Shown: positions 12,201 through 18,765, counted from the first letter of the stretch. The stretch is 20,764 nucleotides of DNA from Tubiluchus corallicola (GCA_030141605.1 JAQGDQ010001126.1:40001-60764), one strand, 5' to 3'. A program made the numbers and translations. The notes: generated from the sequence alone by a model not told the origin.

Positions 12201-15200
12201 TTACAGATGCAGATTTATTGTGCTTAACTAACTTTGAAAAAATAATAACTTTGAACAAGAAAAGGGGCACCTGAAGTAGGTTTCAGAAAAACTGCCTTAA
12301 AAAATTATATTTCTTTACAGCAATTTTATGCACATATCATATTCGCTTTGAAAAGAATTTTTGTTTGTTTTCATTTTAAATCTCCCACAATACTGTTCCG
12401 AAGTCGCCATTACATGACGTCACTATGCCATGTAAATCAGGAGAAGAAAAGGAAATGTTAAATTATATCCCAAAATACTTTCCGTGCAAATCTATATTAC
12501 TTAACATTTTACTTACCTACTGGAAACACTAGACTAATAATTTAAAATGTTTGTGCCAATTGGTAAAATGTCATCAAAAATCAAATGTTATCAAAACTTG
12601 TTTCAAACGACCTACCATTAAAATGGCTGCGCCTAACGGTCATTGCGGGAGTTTAAATTTTTACGTTTTATGCAGCGTTACTGCCGATGCAAACTATGCA
12701 TACGAAAAGGTAGTAAGTAAGTGGTATAAAATTTCTAGACGAATTTTTTAAGCTTTATGTAAGTGGAAGGTTTTCTTGTGCTTTAATGGCAGCACTAATT
12801 GGAGTACATTAAGTGTTCAGCACAAAATAAAGTACTTGAAAATGTACTAAGGTGCCACCAATTTATGCATGAAATGACACTCAAACTACGGATTACTTTT
12901 GTAATTGTAATTGTAATTTATTATCACTTCAGCATGTATTTTTCCATTACAATTTGCATTATTATCTTTAACTATTATGCCCTATAACTAGGAAAATGAA
13001 ATATAGTTACATTAATTGTAACAGAACTACATTAGTATACTATAGCATGATATAGTTCCGGAAAAATTTCCAAATATAATTAGAAAAATTTAACAGAAGT
13101 ATATTAACATAGTTACTAAACTACATAATAGTTTGTCAACAACAAATAGATGCTGCATGGTGGTCAAGAAGCAAAGCTTGTAAGACCACCACGAAAAGTG
13201 AAAAAAAACGACTTAATTTACAAGAGAGAGAATTATAGAAAAACAGGGAGTAGTTACGATAAAATAATAGACATAGATAGAGAAAAAGAGAAAAGAAATG
13301 AATTAGAAAGAAGTTCAGCAGAGACACGATGCAAAAGTATGAAAATGCAAACTGCAAAGTAACCAGTCGCAGGATTTACGATGACTATCGGCAAAACCCA
13401 GAAATGCATTATAAGTAAGATTTGAGCAGAAGAGATTTCATATATCTTTTAAAGCCAAATAACTTTCGATGTTTTGTGACGTAAATTGATATTTTATTCC
13501 ATTGATTTGGAGCAGAAAATTTTAAAAAGTATCTGTCAACATTGTTCCTGCAAAATGGAATATAATATTCATTTTTATTGTAACAGAAAGCAAGCATCTA
13601 TTCTGCTTACCCAACTTTTGGACCTAAAGCTGGTGGAACGGTCATCTCAATACAGGGGGAGAATCTTGATATAGGTAGCCGTCATCGTCTTGGTATAAAG
13701 GTGGCCGGGATACAGTGTTCCATACTACAGTAGGTTTCTATTCATACCATTGTCATATTATAGCTTTTCTGAAACAATTCCTGTGTAGAGTTATTCCCAT
13801 ATGTTCTGCATTTTTTAGGAAATTGCCGAAATAGTAATTTTCTGGGGTGATTTCATGGACTAGGAACGTTATTTATTCTAGTATAGTTTAAAAATCTGCA
13901 AGAAGCTAAAAAAATTGTTTATTTATATTTTTTGGGCGACGTTGCTTCAAAGTGTTAATATGCGTACTTTTACATAGTGGAATCATTAGGCCTTCTATGT
14001 AAATTTAATATTTGCATGTGTTAGTATTATATAAAAATTATATATAATATTATCGTATATATTAATTCTACTGGTATATATATATATATAAGATTCGAGG
14101 CTACAGCTCGGACGGCGGCACCATTTGCGGCGATCTATACATCAAGCGAAAGGTCTCGATCTAGTGTTGTGCCATTGGGGTTATATTTTTCGAATCGGGC
14201 CCACCGGGAGGAACGGGGGGCGAAAAACCTCCAAAAATGGTCATTTTTCGGCCGTTTTTAGCAAAAGTTATACGTCTGAGATCTGGAGAACAGGAACGGG
14301 CCATGGGTGGTGCTGGGTATGGATAGATAGCCCGTTCAGCGGTGGGTGTAGTGTGCGTATTTAGAATTCGCGAGAGGGCCACGGCGTCCTGTAACGGGCG
14401 TTTTCCCGGACCCAACTCCGGATTTTTTCGAAATTTTGGTCAAACAACATGCGGAAAAACGTTCTAGCGGCGCTTAGTGTGACTCTCGGAAGGAGATATA
14501 TAGTTCTTTAGAAAGAGGAAGAACAGGGCTACATGATGATGTGGGCTATATTTTAGTATTATATTAATTATATAAAAATAATTTTGTTTGTGTATTATAT
14601 ACAGCATTTAACGACTAAAGGTAGTAATTGAAAATGTTCGTCCTAAAAACGGCAAGACGTTTGTGAGGCATTAAATTTTTAGCTCTAGCGCTATTTTTAT
14701 TTGTTTACGTTAAAAATGCATATGAAGTGAAATATTTTGAAAGTAGCATCTTCCTAGATGTGGAAAATTTTACACAGAAGTCTGTGACCTGTGTCGATCA
14801 ATTTGTATCATTTTAAATTCGTCGTTTCTTCTCCTCTTTTCCTTCTTCCTATCCCTAATCTTACTATTTTGTTCCATTCCATCATTTCTTCTAACCCTAA
14901 CCATTCTTTCATTCACTCATCCTCCCCTCCCTTCCTTCTTCCAATCCCTAATCTTACTATTTTTTCCATTCCATCATGTCTACTAACCCTAACCATTCTT
15001 TCATTCACTCATCCTCCCCTCCCTTCCTTCCTCCTATCCCTAATCTTACTAGTTTTTTCATTCCATCATGTCTACTAACCCTAACCATTCTTTCATTTAC
15101 TCATCCTCCCCTCCCTTCCTTCTTCCTATCCCTAATCTTACTATTTTTTCCATTCCATCATGTCTACTAACCCTAACCATTCTTTCATTCACTCATCCTT

Positions 15201-17878
15201 CCCTTCCTTCCTTCTTCCTATCCCTAATCTTACTAGTTTTTTCCATTCCATCATGTCTACTAACCCTAACCATTCTTTCATTCACTCATCCTTCCCTCCC
15301 TTCCTTCTTCCTATCCCTAATCTTACTATTTTTGTCCATTTCCTTCTTCCTATCCCTAATCTTACTATTTTTGTCCATTCCATCATGTCTACTAACCCTA
15401 ACCATTCTCTCATTCACTCATTTGTGCCACCCTAATAAGCCAAGCTTTCAAAGTGTCATACAGCAACTCTTTTATTTGGTTATTTGACTTCATCAGCGGT
15501 TTTTTACCTAAACTGTTTCTTTTTTTCAATAATATTGTATGTTGATGTATTGCTGGAGTGAAATAAATTGATTGATTGATTCATTCATTCATTCATTACT
15601 GTGGTTTGAGTAAAGCAAGTGTCTTAGAGTCTTAGACTTCATTTTATTTCATTTTATAGAGTAAAAAAGTCTGAAATTACGTGCAAAACTCGTTCATTCC
15701 TCGACGACCATTCTGGACATGTACATGATGCGCCACAGGACAGTCTCGTGATCTTTGACTCGCCACCAGATGGCAGCAGCTACGTCGGCGACATAGTCTT
15801 GACCATCGACAACGCTGTTCTGAAACTGGACGGTTTTTCGTTCACGTATATGTCCGATCCGGAAGTTGAAAAAGTTGAACCAAACTTGAGCTTCATGAGG
15901 TACGTTAATATCTATGCGCTTTTACAGCAAATTATTGATTTTTCAACGACTGATGTCTAAATTTCTTAAATATCACATTTCAATGTTTGCTTAACACTTA
16001 AAAGCGACACATATGTCGTCTTAAGTAAACAAATGTAGAGGTGTGTCTTGAAAAGCCAGCAGACTCTGCCCGCTTGTCACTACAGGTGAGGTGGGTAAGT
16101 TGTAAAGTCACATGACAGAGCTTGATTAACCACCAAACAAACAAGTGATGATAACAATAACCATAACAATAACAATAACAATAATAATAATAATAGTAGT
16201 GGTAGTAGTAGTAGTGGTAGTGGTAGTGGTAGTAGTAGTAGCAGTAGCAGTAGCAGCAGCAGCAGCAGTAGTAGTAATAATAATAATAATAGTAATAATA
16301 ATAACAACAACAACAATAATAGTAATAATAATAATAATAATCTTTATTGAAAGTCGGCTTTTGGGTCAACAATTAACATTAGCTCAAAGAGCTATTATCG
16401 CCGACTGTAAATAACAACCTACAACTACATAACAGAGACTATTATTACCCCACTTTTACCCTAAATACCACGCGTCAGACAGGGCAACAGCAGGTACCAT
16501 TTTTAAAATCTTTGGTATGACCCGACCGTTGGTTCGAACTCACGACCTCCCAGACGGAAAGCAGACGCATTACCACTAGACTAAACCGTCTGGTCAAAGT
16601 GATGTGAAAGGAGCTTCTGTGTTGCAAGTGTAGAGAGTCTAGTGTAATTTTGCAGAATGCCCTAAAAAGACCATTTCATACTGCTTTATTTATGTTTTGC
16701 AGATAGGTACTGTATTGTTTATTATAATACAGCCTTAGCAATTAACAGCCTTATAACACAGCATAGCTGGGTGCTGTGTATTTTGCTTAAAGGAAGACTG
16801 GACGATTGTTTAGACTCAATCTCATTTTAATTTACTGTCCAAAATATACATTTTTTTACCTATAATAGTTAATAATTGTTCCTTATATTTGAATAATCAG
16901 AATTTCACGTAAATTTGTAAAGATTTACAAGTTTCCCTGCCCGTGTTGCTTCTGGATCATGTACTTTATGCACCTTTCCTTTGTTCTTACTGTACGTGGC
17001 TGTAGTATTCCCGCTTAAACCTCCACTTCCTGTTATTAAATCTGAATTTTCCTGTTATGAGATAAGCTTCCAGGTAGCTGTTATATACCGGTCAAGTCCA
17101 ATATAACGTCTACTTCAAAGCTGCTCATAACAAATGAAAAACAGTACAAAGTTAAATGTGTGCTTGCAAACCAAAACCGTCCACAAGTCGGCTTAGTTAA
17201 AACTGCATTGTGATGTTTCAAAGTAGAATGACACAAAAATTTGGTCAAATATCAATTTTTCATAATTTATAAAAACCAACGCTAAATATGTTGGGCTTTT
17301 ACATTCTAGCATCAAATTATCAAAAAAGTGTTTGGAAAACACCCAAAATCTAATTTTATAACTCCTTACCCACTTTTCTGTCTAGAAACTAGTACTGCAA
17401 TTGTAAAAAAAACTCCTATTTTCAAACTCCGATTGTAGCTCATGGAAACTGTCATTTTGCTTCAGATTTTTTTTGATGCCAAGCCCAGACCTTCTTCAGG
17501 GATTGGGAGTTCGATGCTGTGCTTGGCCGATTATCAAAATGTTCTGATAAACACCATAGGGGAGCACATAAATTTGTTTTTTGTAGCTCGCTTTACAATC
17601 GCAGCAGTGTTAATTATATAGTTCAGTGTGCACGCTTCTTCCGTGTTATACATAAAGTTAAGTTAGTGTCTTTGCATTTAAAAAAACAGTTCGTTTTGCT
17701 GGAGTATCAGATTTAGTTTGGATAGAGTGAATTCACCTGAAATTCTTGTTGTTGTTTCAGTGGTGGACTTGGTATCAAAGTGACCGGTAAACATCTCAAC
17801 TCTGTCGCTGAACCAAAGATGTCATTCAGTCTCTGCGATAAAGTAGACGTAGATATTCACAACTGCAAATACGAGCAG
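3043..17878 (+). CDS. MET-like: MET/RON-like receptor, partial ectodomain (10 exons)
   Basis: Exons: 3043-3265, 4349-4554, 5370-5561, 6298-6426, 7469-7636, 9341-9480, 11067-11211, 13587-13729, 15660-15899, 17761-17878. They total 1,704 nt and 568 codons with no stop, and every junction is GT/AG and in phase. Domains (partial numbering): C-terminal half of sema 1-250; PSI 251-303 with eight cysteines (259, 265, 268, 277, 280, 284, 290, 300); IPT1 about 304-400; IPT2 about 408-510; start of IPT3 about 518-568. Four N-glycosylation sequons (NYS, NSS, NIT, NTS) fit an extracellular protein. One PSI leading straight into a GP.xGGT-type IPT, the VTKIPL entry to the PSI and a CFKRT motif in sema favour MET/RON over plexin. 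MET-family receptors bind HGF-like ligands and signal through a cytoplasmic tyrosine kinase, which would lie downstream of this window. Plexin remains the alternative. Both ends are missing. Confidence 0.8.
3266..4348 (+). other. Intron 1
   Basis: Its main content is a ~120-bp tandem array at 3686-4270. The other stretches show no gene or recognised element. A long open frame running from 4063 into exon 2 is created by the array and is not a larger exon. Confidence 0.8.
3686..4270. repeat. Tandem array, ~117-127-bp unit, five copies
   Basis: Units begin with TGAGAAAATGATTCACTG (TGATTCATTG in the last) at 3686, 3813, 3932, 4056 and 4173; the last is partial. Each unit carries a short palindrome, CGTGAA-TCAG-TTCACG (first at 3764-3779), which becomes imperfect in some copies. 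Units vary by small indels in a GAA/AGAAG-rich stretch and in the TAAAGTT-rich stretch. The array lies entirely within intron 1. Confidence 0.95.
4349..4554 (+). CDS. MET-like: Exon 2 of window: sema blade
   Basis: Completes codon 75 (Asp) and encodes residues 76-143. The acceptor is TTTTATTTCAG and the donor is GTAAAT, phase 0. DGVLFVSFGRTSQ followed by SVICAYSMDTI is the sema strand pair (usually a .LF.vF strand, then a SA.C.f strand). RSCFKRTPLG resembles the MET sema motif with CF.RT, and IPWFTSSSQRC resembles the LPW....C motif of plexin and MET sema domains. Confidence 0.88.
4555..5369 (+). other. Intron 2
   Basis: 4555-4830 shows nothing recognisable. From 4832 to 5334 it is filled by a tandem array whose units each carry acceptor-like and donor-like sites. 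The true acceptor of exon 3, TTAATCTTCTTGTAG, follows directly. Confidence 0.8.
4832..5334. repeat. Tandem array, ~122-bp unit with splice-site-like motifs
   Basis: Four units start with GCACTCTTTGTTGCGGCAC-like sequence at 4843, 4965, 5087 and 5213, with spacing 122, 122 and 126. Each contains a pyrimidine tract ending in GCAG, then 52 or 54 nt, then GGTAACT or AGGTAACT. Both strands are open over roughly 300 bp because the unit has few stops. The last unit ends 35 bp before exon 3. Confidence 0.95.
5370..5561 (+). CDS. MET-like: Exon 3 of window: last sema blades
   Basis: Residues 144-207, phase 0 at both ends; the donor is GTAATC. It reads SVQQSWNYFCG, then NYSVDG (a glycosylation sequon), then a strand ending in HTVAVLGTSTGLLFE. 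The last segment matches the TVAFLGTSDGRL-type strand near the end of sema in plexins and MET. The 12-residue spacing between the Cys at the end of exon 2 and the CG here is usual for sema proteins, which supports a direct exon 2-exon 3 join. Confidence 0.88.
5562..6297 (+). other. Intron 3
   Basis: Holds the trinucleotide tract at 5575-5727. The remaining ~570 bp up to the acceptor GGTTTTAG shows no recognised element. Confidence 0.75.
5575..5727. repeat. (GAT/GGT/AAT)n trinucleotide tract
   Basis: An imperfect trinucleotide run of GAT, GGT/GGC and finally AAT units directly downstream of the exon 3 donor. It gives apparent Asp/Gly-rich and Met/Val-rich open frames that are low-complexity artefacts. 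Confidence 0.95.
6298..6426 (+). CDS. MET-like: Exon 4 of window: end of sema
   Basis: Residues 208-250, phase 0 at both ends. The acceptor is TTTGGTTTTAG and the donor is GTATGA. TVINSSVEQ has an NSS sequon. PITKLAFAKTGRFVYAVARNK corresponds to the final sema strand, in which a ...LYV.T...V.K.P pattern leads into the PSI module. Confidence 0.87.
6427..7468 (+). other. Intron 4
   Basis: 6427-6887 shows nothing recognisable. 6888-7366 is an antisense LINE-like 3' fragment. The rest is plain intron ending in AAACTTTTCAG. Confidence 0.7.
6888..7366 (-). mobile_element. Antisense LINE 3' fragment (tentative)
   Basis: On the minus strand, an 84-codon frame (7366-7112) ends shortly after SLSAFKTKLKSLIL. 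This resembles the S..FK.KLK..L motif at the very C-terminus of CR1/L2-type reverse-transcriptase polyproteins. About 200 bp of untranslated sequence follows, ending in AATAAAGATTATTATATATA, a simple-repeat tail of the kind non-LTR elements use. No catalytic RT motif is present because the fragment is short. The same tail core occurs on the SINE at 16340-16606. Confidence 0.5.
7469..7636 (+). CDS. MET-like: Exon 5 of window: PSI domain
   Basis: Residues 251-306, phase 0 at both ends. The acceptor is CTTTTCAG and the donor is GTGAGA. After VTKIPLESC comes a complete PSI module: CDLYQECSTC, ACGWCADRC, SGC and QWSDKVC, eight cysteines including the diagnostic CGWC. PSI modules are small disulfide knots that set the angle between the sema propeller and the following IPT domains. 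The exon ends PPIIEE, which leads directly into the IPT1 strand. Confidence 0.92.
7637..9340 (+). other. Intron 5
   Basis: Contains the MITE at 8064-8523. 7637-8055 and 8532-9340 show no exon or recognised element. Because exon 5 ends and exon 6 begins in phase 0 with contiguous family motifs, no exon appears to be missing here. Confidence 0.75.
8064..8523 (+). mobile_element. hAT-type MITE, copy 2
   Basis: A 460-bp element with perfect 16-bp inverted termini (CAGGGGTGTGCAAATT and complement) and a perfect 8-bp target duplication GTTTAATA at 8056-8063 and 8524-8531. It is highly similar to copy 3 along its whole length and, inverted, to copy 1. The perfect duplication suggests a fairly recent insertion. 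A ~50-codon frame is shared by the copies but has no transposase similarity that I can see. Confidence 0.97.
9341..9480 (+). CDS. MET-like: Exon 6 of window: first half of IPT1
   Basis: Residues 307-352 plus two bases of codon 353; the donor is GTATGT. FRPVAGPIQGGTLLKISGEN and the following FGF match the IPT/TIG signature P..GP..GGT.L.I.G.NFG, and VTITINGIACQW supplies the next strands with the conserved Cys. That the IPT signature follows the PSI without an interval is the main argument for MET/RON over plexin. Confidence 0.9.
9555..10013 (+). mobile_element. hAT-type MITE, copy 3
   Basis: A 459-bp element in the same orientation as copy 2. Left terminus CAGGGGTGTGCAAATT, right terminus AATTTGCACATCCCTG (one mismatch). 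Perfect 8-bp target duplication CTCTATGT at 9547-9554 and 10014-10021. No coding capacity for a transposase. Confidence 0.97.
10330..10866 (-). mobile_element. 5'-truncated non-LTR retrotransposon (RT C-terminal region)
   Basis: On the minus strand a 130-codon frame (10854-10462) reads GRTNELLMKIANCL, VKRQLFNAYCTTFYCMSTW, LKVAYN, then HRKRAYSLYVRLNKSENF. This is the arrangement seen after the catalytic domain of LINE reverse transcriptases (VK..LF.aYCt..Y...LW, then ..kl.vaYN). An in-frame stop sits just upstream and the catalytic FADD region is absent, so it is a dead 5'-truncated copy. About 130 bp of A/T-rich 3' sequence follows. The clade was not resolved. Confidence 0.8.
10893..10986. 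repeat. (TG)n-rich microsatellite
   Basis: Imperfect TG/TGCA/TGTA repeats in intron 6, starting just beyond the 5' limit of the antisense LINE fragment. The Cys/Val-rich frame over it is an artefact. Confidence 0.9.
11067..11211 (+). CDS. MET-like: Exon 7 of window: second half of IPT1
   Basis: Completes codon 353 (Asn) and encodes 354-401, ending phase 0 at AAG before GTAAAC. NITCLTGNTSEAFEAPVVVA carries the conserved ITC strand and two sequons (NIT, NTS), followed by the last IPT strands and the linker GYRIQGVAMSVNKFASK. The split codon joins exon 6 to give RNITC, as expected for an IPT domain. Confidence 0.88.
11398..12046. repeat. 26-bp minisatellite, about 25 copies
   Basis: The repeating unit is close to TTTATGGCAACATTGTTCAT plus TCATTG. 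Many units carry small substitutions (CAGCATTG, GACAACATT, TCGTC). Because 26 is not divisible by three and the unit lacks stops in this orientation, all three plus frames stay open, one for 199 codons. The encoded pattern is simply the repeat read in rotation. Confidence 0.95.
12900..13580 (-). mobile_element. 5'-truncated LINE, antisense, next to exon 8 acceptor
   Basis: On the minus strand the piece reads, in order: the C-terminal end of a LINE polyprotein (FLKFSAPNQWNKIS, then FKRYMKSLLLKSYL and a stop at 13409), about 490 bp of 3' untranslated sequence, and an (AATTAC)n-type tail ending at 12900-12917. The y.aP..WN.ls...FK...K..LL pattern is the usual terminus of CR1/L2-type proteins. 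The untranslated part contains a hairpin (GGTGGTC at 13159-13165, GACCACC at 13184-13190). The 5' truncation lies within about 10 bp of the exon 8 acceptor. Confidence 0.72.
13587..13729 (+). CDS. MET-like: Exon 8 of window: first half of IPT2
   Basis: Residues 402-448 plus two bases of codon 449; the donor is GTAGGT. KASIYSAYPTFGPKAGGTVI and the following SIQGENLDIGS show the IPT signature (P.fGP.aGGT...I.GENL..GS); GIKVAGIQCS gives the next strands. A longer open frame overlaps it in another phase and is not coding. A complete antisense copy of this exon lies at 19559-19701, with no difference seen by eye. Confidence 0.9.
13784..14522 (+). repeat. Repeat E, copy 1 (unidentified dispersed element)
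   Basis: The limits given are only the part shared with copy 3. It starts TGTAGAGTTATTCCCATATG, passes an AT-rich stretch with a (TA)n run (about 14074-14090), then a strikingly GC-rich block (about 14096-14480) with motifs such as GGGCCCACCGGGAGGAACGG and CCGGACCCAACTCCGG. The short open frames in the GC-rich block are disrupted in copy 3 by an ~11-bp deletion, so it is probably non-coding. I see no terminal inverted repeats, and the true right end is unknown. Confidence 0.7.
14825..15420. repeat. 92-bp minisatellite with telomere-like hexamers
   Basis: About six units, phased by ATCATGTCTAC-like starts at 14881, 14973, 15065, 15157 and 15249 (exactly 92 bp apart), then a unit with an extra ~40-bp partial duplication. 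Each unit holds CTAACCCTAACC, two TTAGGG-type hexamers on the complementary strand, plus TCCCTAATC and a pyrimidine-rich stretch. Proline/serine-rich frames over it are artefacts. Confidence 0.95.
15480..15598 (+). mobile_element. Probable LINE 3' tail with (ATTG/ATTC)n
   Basis: AT-rich sequence ending TATTGCTGGAGTGAAATAAA runs into a tetranucleotide tail of ATTG then ATTC units at 15567-15598. An AATAAA followed by a short tandem tail is typical of CR1/L2-type LINE 3' ends. No protein-coding remnant is visible, so this is tentative. Confidence 0.4.
15660..15899 (+). CDS. MET-like: Exon 9 of window: end of IPT2, start of IPT3
   Basis: Completes codon 449 (Gln), encodes 450-528 and leaves two bases of codon 529. 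The acceptor is TCATTTTATAG and the donor is GTACGT. KKSEITCKTRSF has the conserved ITC strand. LTIDNAVLKLDGFSFTYMSD matches the V.iD.....L..F.Y..DP end of this IPT domain in MET and plexins. DPEVEKVEPNLSFM then begins IPT3, joining SGG in exon 10. Confidence 0.92.
16145..16345. repeat. Compound trinucleotide microsatellite
   Basis: Runs of ATA/ACA, GTA/GTG, GCA and again ATA/ACA units. It is continuous with the 3' tail of the antisense SINE next to it and probably grew from that tail. It produces poly-Leu, poly-Tyr and poly-Val frames that are not genes. Confidence 0.95.
16340..16606 (-). mobile_element. tRNA-derived SINE with LINE-type tail
   Basis: On the minus strand it begins near 16600 with a tRNA-like head. 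A-box-like TTTAGTCTAGTGG (complement of 16573-16585) and B-box-like GAGTTCGAACC (complement of 16531-16541) are separated by 31 nt, the correct order and distance for an internal RNA polymerase III promoter. A ~180-bp unrelated body follows, and the 3' end is AATAAAGATTATTATTATT. Anticodon and T stems do not pair well, so it is not a functional tRNA gene. Confidence 0.8.
16787..16900 (-). repeat. Dispersed repeat F, copy 2
   Basis: Reverse-complement match to 1154-1266 over about 110 bp, with scattered substitutions and one-base indels. The outer end is TTAAAGGAAGACTGGACG; the other end is undefined. No coding potential. Confidence 0.7.
17761..17878 (+). CDS. MET-like: Exon 10 of window: IPT3
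   Basis: Completes codon 529 (Ser) and encodes 530-568, ending phase 0 before GTAAAC. SGGLGIKVTGKHLNSVAEPK continues the IPT3 signature begun in exon 9 (SF.SGG...V.G..L.SV..P.M), which is very close in pattern to the third IPT domain of MET. The exon stops inside the domain, so at least one more exon must follow beyond the window. Confidence 0.9.
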
Positions 17879-17900
17879 GTAAACTCACTTCATATAAATA

Positions 17901-18033
17901 AGTCATTATTTAGGTGTTAGTAATATCAGATCTATGGTTTTGATCTAAGATTTGAAGTCGTTATTTAGGTGTTAGTAATATCAGATCTATGGTTTTGATC
18001 TAAGATTTGAAGTCATTATTTAGGTGTTAGTAA
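17901..18033. repeat. 55-bp tandem repeat, cut by the inverted-repeat junction
   Basis: Two units begin with AGTCATTATTTAGGTGTTAG and AGTCGTTATTTAGG at 17901 and 17956. A third starts at 18011 and is cut after GTTAGTAA, where the inverted-repeat arm begins. Confidence 0.9.
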
Positions 18034-18463
18034 CATGATGGAATGGAAAAAATAGTAAGATTAGGGATAGGAAGAAGGAAGGAAGGGAAGGATGAGTGAA
18101 TGAAAGAATGGTTAGGGTTAGTAGACATGATGGAATGGAAAAAATAGTAAGATTAGGGATAGGAAGAAGGAAGGGAGGGGAGGATGAGTAAATGAAAGAA
18201 TGGTTAGGGTTAGTAGACATGATGGAATGAAAAAACTAGTAAGATTAGGGATAGGAGGAAGGAAGGGAGGGGAGGATGAGTGAATGAAAGAATGGTTAGG
18301 GTCAGAAGACATGATGGAATGGAAAAAATAGTAAGATTAGGGATTGGAAGAAGGAAGGGAGGGGAGGATGAGTGAATGAAAGAATGGTTAGGGTTAGAAG
18401 AAATGATGGAATGGAACAAAATAGTAAGATTAGGGATAGGAAGAAGGAAAAGAGGAGAAGAAA
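18034..18463. repeat. 92-bp minisatellite, inverted copy
   Basis: Reverse complement of 14825-15254, now showing GGTTAGGGTTAG. It ends abruptly at the inverted-repeat junction, so the last two units of the left array have no counterpart here. Confidence 0.95.
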
Positions 18464-18765
18464 CGACGAATTTAAAATGATACAAATTGATCGACACAGG
18501 TCACAGACTTCTGTGTAAAATTTTCCACATCTAGGAAGATGCTACTTTCAAAATATTTCACTTCATATGCATTTTTAACGTAAACAAATAAAAATAGCGC
18601 TAGAGCTAAAAATTTAATGCCTCACAAACGTCTTGCCGTTTTTAGGACGAACATTTTCAATTACTACCTTTAGTCGTTAAATGCTGTATATAATACACAA
18701 ACAAAATTATTTTTATATAATTAATATAATACTAAAATATAGCCCACATCATCATGTAGCCCTGT

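Larger units (their letters stand above)
11212..13586 (+). other. Intron 7
   Basis: Contains a 26-bp minisatellite (11398-12046) and an antisense LINE (12900-13580). 12047-12899 shows no recognised element or exon. The acceptor is ATTTTTATTGTAACAG. Confidence 0.8.
13247..15254 (+). repeat. Left arm of a 2.0-kb inverted repeat
   Basis: Every landmark here recurs as its reverse complement at 18034-20041, with left plus right position equal to 33288 throughout, so there are no net indels over ~2,008 bp. The arm includes part of the antisense LINE, exon 8 with both splice sites, one copy of repeat E and most of a 92-bp minisatellite. The mismatches I found are at 14982 and 14985, plus a cluster of four at 14504-14510. 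Confidence 0.96.
13730..15659 (+). other. Intron 8
   Basis: Mostly repeats: repeat E copy 1 from about 13784, a 92-bp minisatellite to about 15420, then a LINE-like 3' tail with an (ATTG/ATTC)n microsatellite. No exon is visible. Confidence 0.8.
15900..17760 (+). other. Intron 9
   Basis: Contains a trinucleotide microsatellite (16145-16345), a tRNA-derived SINE (16340-16606) and repeat F copy 2 (16787-16900). 16901-17760 shows no recognised element or exon. The acceptor is TTGTTGTTGTTTCAG. Confidence 0.75.

Noticed and set aside
14125-14415. 79- and 84-codon frames in repeat E
   Set aside because: They overlap on opposite strands and are broken in the diverged third copy by an ~11-bp deletion, so no selection on a protein is evident.
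14791-15487. Ser/Pro/Leu-rich frames, with mirror copies at 18020-18497
   Set aside because: They are the 92-bp minisatellite; several staggered frames repeat the same peptide every 92 bp and have no codon bias or homology that I can see.
15998-16414. Poly-Tyr, poly-Leu and poly-Val open frames on both strands
   Set aside because: All come from one trinucleotide microsatellite.
16520-16590. Functional tRNA gene on the minus strand
   Set aside because: A and B boxes are recognisable, but the anticodon and T stems do not pair properly and it is followed by a SINE body and LINE-like tail.
3043-17878. Plexin assignment
   Set aside because: Sema and PSI entry motifs are shared, but there is no second PSI after the first and IPT1 is canonical. 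Kept as the alternative until the cytoplasmic region is seen.
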